A program made the translations under genes and the position numbers. A DNA stretch of 64,000 nt. It comes from Albophoma yamanashiensis. Taxonomy: Eukaryota; Ascomycota; Sordariomycetes; Hypocreales; Ophiocordycipitaceae. Positions 59,951-64,000 of the stretch are shown piece after piece. Location of the stretch: contig BCKH01000002.1 in NCBI GenBank assembly GCA_001600555.1, positions 1,901,964 through 1,965,963 of the forward strand, read 5' to 3'. Position 1 is the first letter of the stretch. The number at the start of each line of letters is the position of its first letter. The notes under the pieces are model-generated. The model was not told where the DNA came from. It was given only the letters and a program-made list of their open reading frames with translations, and made no database searches.

Positions 59951-61050
59951 ATGTTTCCTACCGCAAGACGAGTCCTGGGCAGCGCGGCTGCCTTCAGCCG
60001 CCGCTGCTCCCGCAGCCGGCTGCTGTCGACATTGGCCATCCTGGAGCAGCGCAACGGCCAGCTCAACCTCGCTTCGCTGAGCGCCGTCACGGCGGCCAAG
60101 AAGCTGGGAGGCACTGTCCACGGCTTCGTTGCCGGAAGCAAGGCGTCTGCCGCAGCGGAGCAGGCCGCCAAGGCCGACGGCGTGGAGCAGGTTATTGCTG
60201 TCGAGAACGAGGCGTACGAGAAGGTCAGTCGAAGCCGCGGAGCGCTGTGAGCAGTCGCTGGACCGCTCGCCTCGTCGAGGCAGAGGTGCTGACTTCGGCT
60301 CAGGGACTGCCCGAAAACTACGCTCCGCTGCTCGTCGAGAACATAAAAAAGGGCAGCTACACGCACGTCATCTCGGGCCACACGGCCTTTGGGAAGAACG
60401 TTCTGCCACGAGTTGCGGCGCTGCTGGACTCGCAGCAAATCTCCGACATCACATCCATTCAAGACGACAAGACTTTCGTGCGGCCAATCTACGCCGGCAA
60501 CGCCATCGCGACGGTCGAGTCTTCCGATCCCATTAAAGTCATCACTATCCGGGGCACCGCGTTCGCCCCCGCTGCTACCGGGTCGGGCTCCGCCGCCGTG
60601 GTCCAGGGCGTCGACCCCAAGCCTCAGCCGACGACCGAGTGGGTTTCCGAGGATCTCGCCAAGTCGGACCGTCCAGACCTGGCCACGGCGAGCAAGGTCG
60701 TGTCGGGCGGCCGTGGCCTCAAATCCAAGGAGGACTTTGACAAGGTCATGCTGCCCCTTGCCGATGCTCTCGGCGCTGCCGTTGGTGCGTCGCGTGCTGC
60801 TGTCGACAGCGGATATGCCGACAACAGTTTGCAGGTCGGGCAGACGGGCAAGGTCGTTGCCCCTCAGCTCTACATGGCCGTTGGCATCTCGGGCGCAATC
60901 CAGCACCTGGCAGGCATGAAGGACAGCAAGGTCATCGCGGCCATCAACAAGGATGCCGACGCGCCCATCTTCCAGGTGGCGGACGTCGGCTTGGTTGGTG
61001 ACTTGTTCGAAAAGGTGCCGGAGCTGACCGAGAAGATCAAGAGCTCATAG
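59951..61050 (+). CDS. ETFA: Electron transfer flavoprotein alpha subunit, mitochondrial
   Basis: ETF collects electrons from mitochondrial acyl-CoA and amino-acid dehydrogenases and passes them to ETF-ubiquinone oxidoreductase. Exons 59951-60223 and 60304-61050 give 339 residues, the usual size. The first 30 residues (FPTARRVLGSAAAFSRRCSR) form a basic mitochondrial leader. The N-terminal adenine-nucleotide-like domain starts LLSTLAILEQRNGQLNLASL and includes THVISGHTAFGKNVLPRVAA. The C-terminal FAD domain carries KVVSGGRGLKSKEDF, VDSGYADNSLQVGQTGKVV, YMAVGISGAIQHLAGM and IAAINKDADAPIFQVAD, with all the FAD contacts of the family. The intron (60,224-60,303) is phase 0. The stop is only 57 bp from that of the adrenodoxin reductase gene on the other strand. 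Confidence 0.96.
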
Positions 61051-61107
61051 CGGTGGTCGGATGAGGAGAAATAGTAGTAGTATTGTAGGAATACAGGCAT
61101 CCAGCCG

Positions 61108-62865
61108 TCAGCCTACCGCAGACAGCATGTCCGCCGTGCTAGTGAATTTCTCCCGCTCCTTGCCAACACTCATCCCTCGAGCCCTTTCGGCCATGTCTAT
61201 CTTGTGCCATTGGTCCCACGACACGGCCAGTGCTGCACTGGGCCCTGCCTCTCGTGCGACGGCTTCCCAGCCGCCGGCTCGGCCGTCCGAGTCGCATCGG
61301 AGGAAGCGGGCCCCAGCCAGCCAGTCCTGCACGATGGCGTCGCCTGTAGCAAACGCGTCCTGCATGGTCGACGCAATAACTCCCGTCGGGCCTCGCTTGA
61401 CCCAGCCGGCGCAATACATGCCCGCCACTTGCTGGGCGGCCGCACCCGCGGCGCCGCCGCCATCGGAAACGAGGCGCACCGCCCGGCCGACCCCATCGTT
61501 GGTCACGGTGCCCCGTCTCTCGTCAAACTGAATGCCGGCTTCGGCGAAGCCCGGGAGGGCGACGGATCTGTACCCCACGGAGCGGAAGACAACGTGCGAC
61601 GGCAATATCAGCGTCTTGCCCGTCGTAACCACCCGCGACCGCGGGTCGAAGGGCGCCTCGAGGCTCGTGATGTCAAACTCGGTGCTCGCCACTGTAGTGG
61701 GATCGTCTCGGCGACCGAGGAAATGCTTCGGGGACAGGCGGCTGTCGAGAGACCACGACTTGGACTCTGGGCTCTTGGGGGATGCGGATGTTCCCTTGAG
61801 CACAACCTCCATGAGGCGCCTCGAAGGCCGAGGAAGGGTACTCAGGTCTTCAGGAACGAGGGATCGGTCGATTGGAACGAATGCCACGTCGGTGAGCTTC
61901 ATGAGCTCACGAACCTCCTTGATAGTGAAGGCAGCCTAATGACCGCTCATGGCATGATGAATCAGCCACGCAAAATCATCTCCTTGGGGGGGCAAGAAGG
62001 GGGGGTGTCATTTACCTGCATGGGCCCTCTCCTCCCGACGACGTGGACCCTCCTGACCCTGCTCTTGGCCAACTGAGCGAGAGCATGCTCGGCAATGTCC
62101 GTCTTCCTCAGGACGTCAATGTCCTCCAGCAAGATCCTCGCCACGTCGAGCGCAACGTTGCCCTGGCCGATGATGACGGCTTCGTCGCCGTTGGCCAGCT
62201 CGGGCTCGAGGCCGGCGCAGTCCGGCAGCCCGTTGTACCACCCGACAAATTGGCGGGCCGAGTAGATGCCGCGCAAGGTCGACTCGCCCGGGATGCCAAG
62301 CTTCTTGTCCTCGGAGGCGCCGTATGCCATCAGGACGGAGTCGTAGTGACGCATGAGGGACGCGAGCTGCACCACGCAGTGCTCCGTCGCGTGGCCCGGG
62401 CGGCCGACGGACACGTTGCCGAGGAAGCGGAAGTTTGGCGACGACGCGATCTCGTCGAACCTGTCCTGGCAATTCTGCGGCGAACGCATGTCAGGGGCCT
62501 GTTCGTGCGCCAACGACGGGCCCTGTCCTGCCCTGCAAACTCACCTTTACCTCGGGGTGGTCGGGGGCCACCCCGTGGCGCACCAGGCCGAAGGGCACCG
62601 GCAGAGCCTCGTACATGTCGACCTGCGCGCCTGGGAGCCTGGACATGACCCTCGCTGCCGTGTAGAAGCCGGCCGGGCCCGAGCCGACGACGGCCATGCG
62701 CAGCGGGGCATCGGGAGACCGCGGGGAGCCCGGAGGCGGCGTGGGCGACGACGGCGCCGATACTGGCGATGCGGGCGACGACGTGGCAAAGCACGCTCGC
62801 TGCGGGCGCGCGCGCCGGCACGCGCTGCGGCCGAAGGGCCCCCAGCAGGGCGGGCGTGGAAGCAT
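61108..62865 (-). CDS. ARH1: Adrenodoxin reductase (NADPH:ferredoxin oxidoreductase), mitochondrial
   Basis: This FAD enzyme passes electrons from NADPH to the mitochondrial ferredoxin used in iron-sulfur cluster assembly and heme A synthesis. Exons on the minus strand are 62865-62545, 62474-62016 and 61935-61108; phases match and give 535 residues. The leader is rich in Arg, Pro and Ala (MLPRPPCWGPFGRSACRRAR), suited to mitochondrial import. The FAD site is VVGSGPAGFYTA (about residues 60-71) and the NADPH site is IIGQGNVALDVARIL (about 208-222). Other family stretches are FGLVRHGVAPDHPEVKN, LPSHVVFRSVGYRSVALPG and YCAGWVKRGPTGVIASTMQDA. The upstream open frame without ATG was not used. It ends tail to tail with ETF alpha. 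Confidence 0.95.
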
Positions 62866-63239
62866 GCTTGGTGGCGGATGCCGCTGATGAGACTTGTCGC
62901 GGTCCGGACGAGGTTTCAAAGTCACGGCCGCCGGCGTCGGGGCTTGTCGGCGGGTCGGGCGCCGACGGCTGATGGTTGCCCCGACAACCGGACCGGACCG
63001 TGGCGTGTTGGTGTCGCCGTATTAGTCGTCCCTCGTATTCAGTATTCACTGACATGGCATAGCCGCGTGCGCGCCTGCACCCAGCATTCCATTCCACTCC
63101 CCTCCATCTCGTCTCATCTCATCCCATCCCATCCCATCCATCACACCCGCCAGGCGCGTGCCGTTGCGCTCCCCGCCCATTCCAGACGACCCCGAGAGCC
63201 ACGCGACCTCGGTGCGGACCGAGACGTCCCGCGGGCGCC
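62866..63239. promoter_or_regulatory. Divergent intergenic region with pyrimidine repeat
   Basis: About 370 bp between the starts of the adrenodoxin reductase and the membrane protein gene. It contains a C/T-rich simple repeat of CATCT and CATCC units at about 63,101-63,141, of the kind often seen in fungal 5' regions. No specific factor site was identified. Confidence 0.4.
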
Positions 63240-64000
63240 ATGGCCAGCTCGCAGCCGCCCTTCATGTACAGCGCCGGGCCGCGCAACGACGCGCGATTCC
63301 CCGGCGCCACCTTTGACCCCAAGGCCGTGACGAGAGCGAGCTGGGAGCCCAAGCCCAGGAAGCCCCGGCCCAGCGGGCCCTTGGTCTCCTTCAACAGGCA
63401 CCCCGAGTAAGCCAGCACCCCCCGTTCCCCGACCGAGGGCGACGGAGCGGTAGACGAGAGACACAGACGGGCGACGGCTGACCTCCCTCCCTCGCAGTGC
63501 GCACCAGCTTCTCTCCCAGCAGACGAGCCATTACTCGCCCCTAGGCCCGCGCACCAAGAAATGCATCAAGTGGCTGCGTCTCGTGCAGCTCGCCCTGCGG
63601 GTGCTGCAGCTCAACGCCGCCGCCGGCGTCTTGGCCTTGATGATTCTCATCACCGATGTCGACGCGGCCACGGCGTGGACCCTGAGGATTGCCGTAAGCC
63701 CTTGGAGACTGACTGCCCGCGACCGCGCACGACTGACCCTCCCTGCAGGCAGGCATCGCCATGCTTCACTGCGTCTACGCCGTCTACCACCTCTCCCGCC
63801 GCGCGTCTGGTCGCACGCCCGCGTCCTCGGCCGCGTACCAGGCCTTCGCCGGCGTCGCCGACCTCGCCGTCGCGTCCGTCTACGCCTTTGGGGCCTTCTC
63901 CGCGCATAAGAGCGCGGCTTCTTGGACCACGCTGCTGAGCGACCAGCAGCTCATGCGCTACTTCGTCCCAGCCGCGTACTACACTATGCTCGGGGCCGGT
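63240..64000 (+). CDS. Multi-pass membrane protein, 5' part (cut by window end)
   Basis: Exons 63240-63406 and 63498-63693, with a third from about 63,749 running off the window, keep phase. The start is ATG at 63,240 (MASSQPPFMYSAGPRNDARF). The N-terminal 80 residues are polar with basic patches (KPRKPRPSGP) and likely cytosolic. Then come hydrophobic segments VQLALRVLQLNAAAGVLALM (with ILITDVDAA after it), AGIAMLHCVYAVYHL and AYQAFAGVADLAVASVYAFG, each long enough to cross a membrane. The layout resembles the four-helix MARVEL-like proteins common in fungi, but no diagnostic motif is complete within the window, so the family is not assigned. Confidence 0.7.

Noticed and set aside
59737..60906. 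Minus-strand open frame of 389 codons
   Set aside because: Antisense to ETF alpha, without domain content, and it crosses the ETF alpha intron without change in character.
26629..64000. tRNA or rRNA genes
   Set aside because: No convincing A-box/B-box pair with cloverleaf or rRNA-like stretch was seen by eye; a tRNAscan run would settle this.

Overview
The window comes from a filamentous ascomycete, most likely a Sordariomycete and probably Hypocreales. That placement is inferred from gene style: short GT-AG introns of about 50-125 bp, GC-rich coding DNA, and fungal families such as DFG5, MAK32, RSC8 and exocyst. It splits into two compartments with a sharp border near 26.7 kb. The species cannot be named from the sequence alone.

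Bases 1 to about 26,630 are an extremely AT-rich block with no intact gene. It consists of LTR retrotransposons decayed by C-to-T and G-to-A change (TAG/TAA/TGA stops everywhere, TpA excess), the expected outcome of repeat-induced point mutation (RIP). The layers can be read directly. There is a Copia 3' end with its LTR (1-2030), an inverted Gypsy pol fragment (2031-5408), and a full-length minus-strand Copia whose LTRs carry a short tandem array (5409-10885). Then comes a Russian-doll nest of Ty3/Gypsy chromovirus copies: an old LTR (11192-11522 plus 25508-25613) split by element A (11523-25502, duplicated site aaagc), which is itself split in its gag by element B of the same family (13062-20100, duplicated site ctacc). 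A solo Copia LTR with a 5-bp duplication closes the block at 26139-26628.

Bases 26.7-31.7 kb are a border zone. It holds a disabled prolyl-4-hydroxylase-like gene, a broken ankyrin-repeat gene, an apparently intact five-exon M3 metallopeptidase, and an unrecognised fragment.

From 32 kb to the end the window is ordinary gene-dense euchromatin. In order: a metallophosphoesterase; a GPI-type GH76/DFG5 protein; an unknown conserved-looking protein divergent from a large RNA-processing fusion protein (2H phosphoesterase, EEP nuclease, poly(A)-polymerase-like nucleotidyltransferase, MJ1316 domain); EXO70; MCM3 with MluI-type cell-cycle boxes in its promoter; a MAK32-like PfkB protein; the cyclase-associated protein; a carnitine acetyltransferase with both a candidate mitochondrial leader exon and a C-terminal AKL; an RSC8/SWI3-type remodeller subunit; ETF alpha; adrenodoxin reductase; and the start of a multi-pass membrane protein. 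Most are single-copy housekeeping genes. Exon joins were checked by reading phase at each junction, and every spliced gene given here closes to a whole number of codons, apart from the last, which runs off the window.

The strongest candidate for an under-described system is the 1,222-residue fusion at 38416-42193. It joins four RNA-end or nucleotide-chemistry modules in one chain and suggests a single-protein RNA repair or end-maturation machine.
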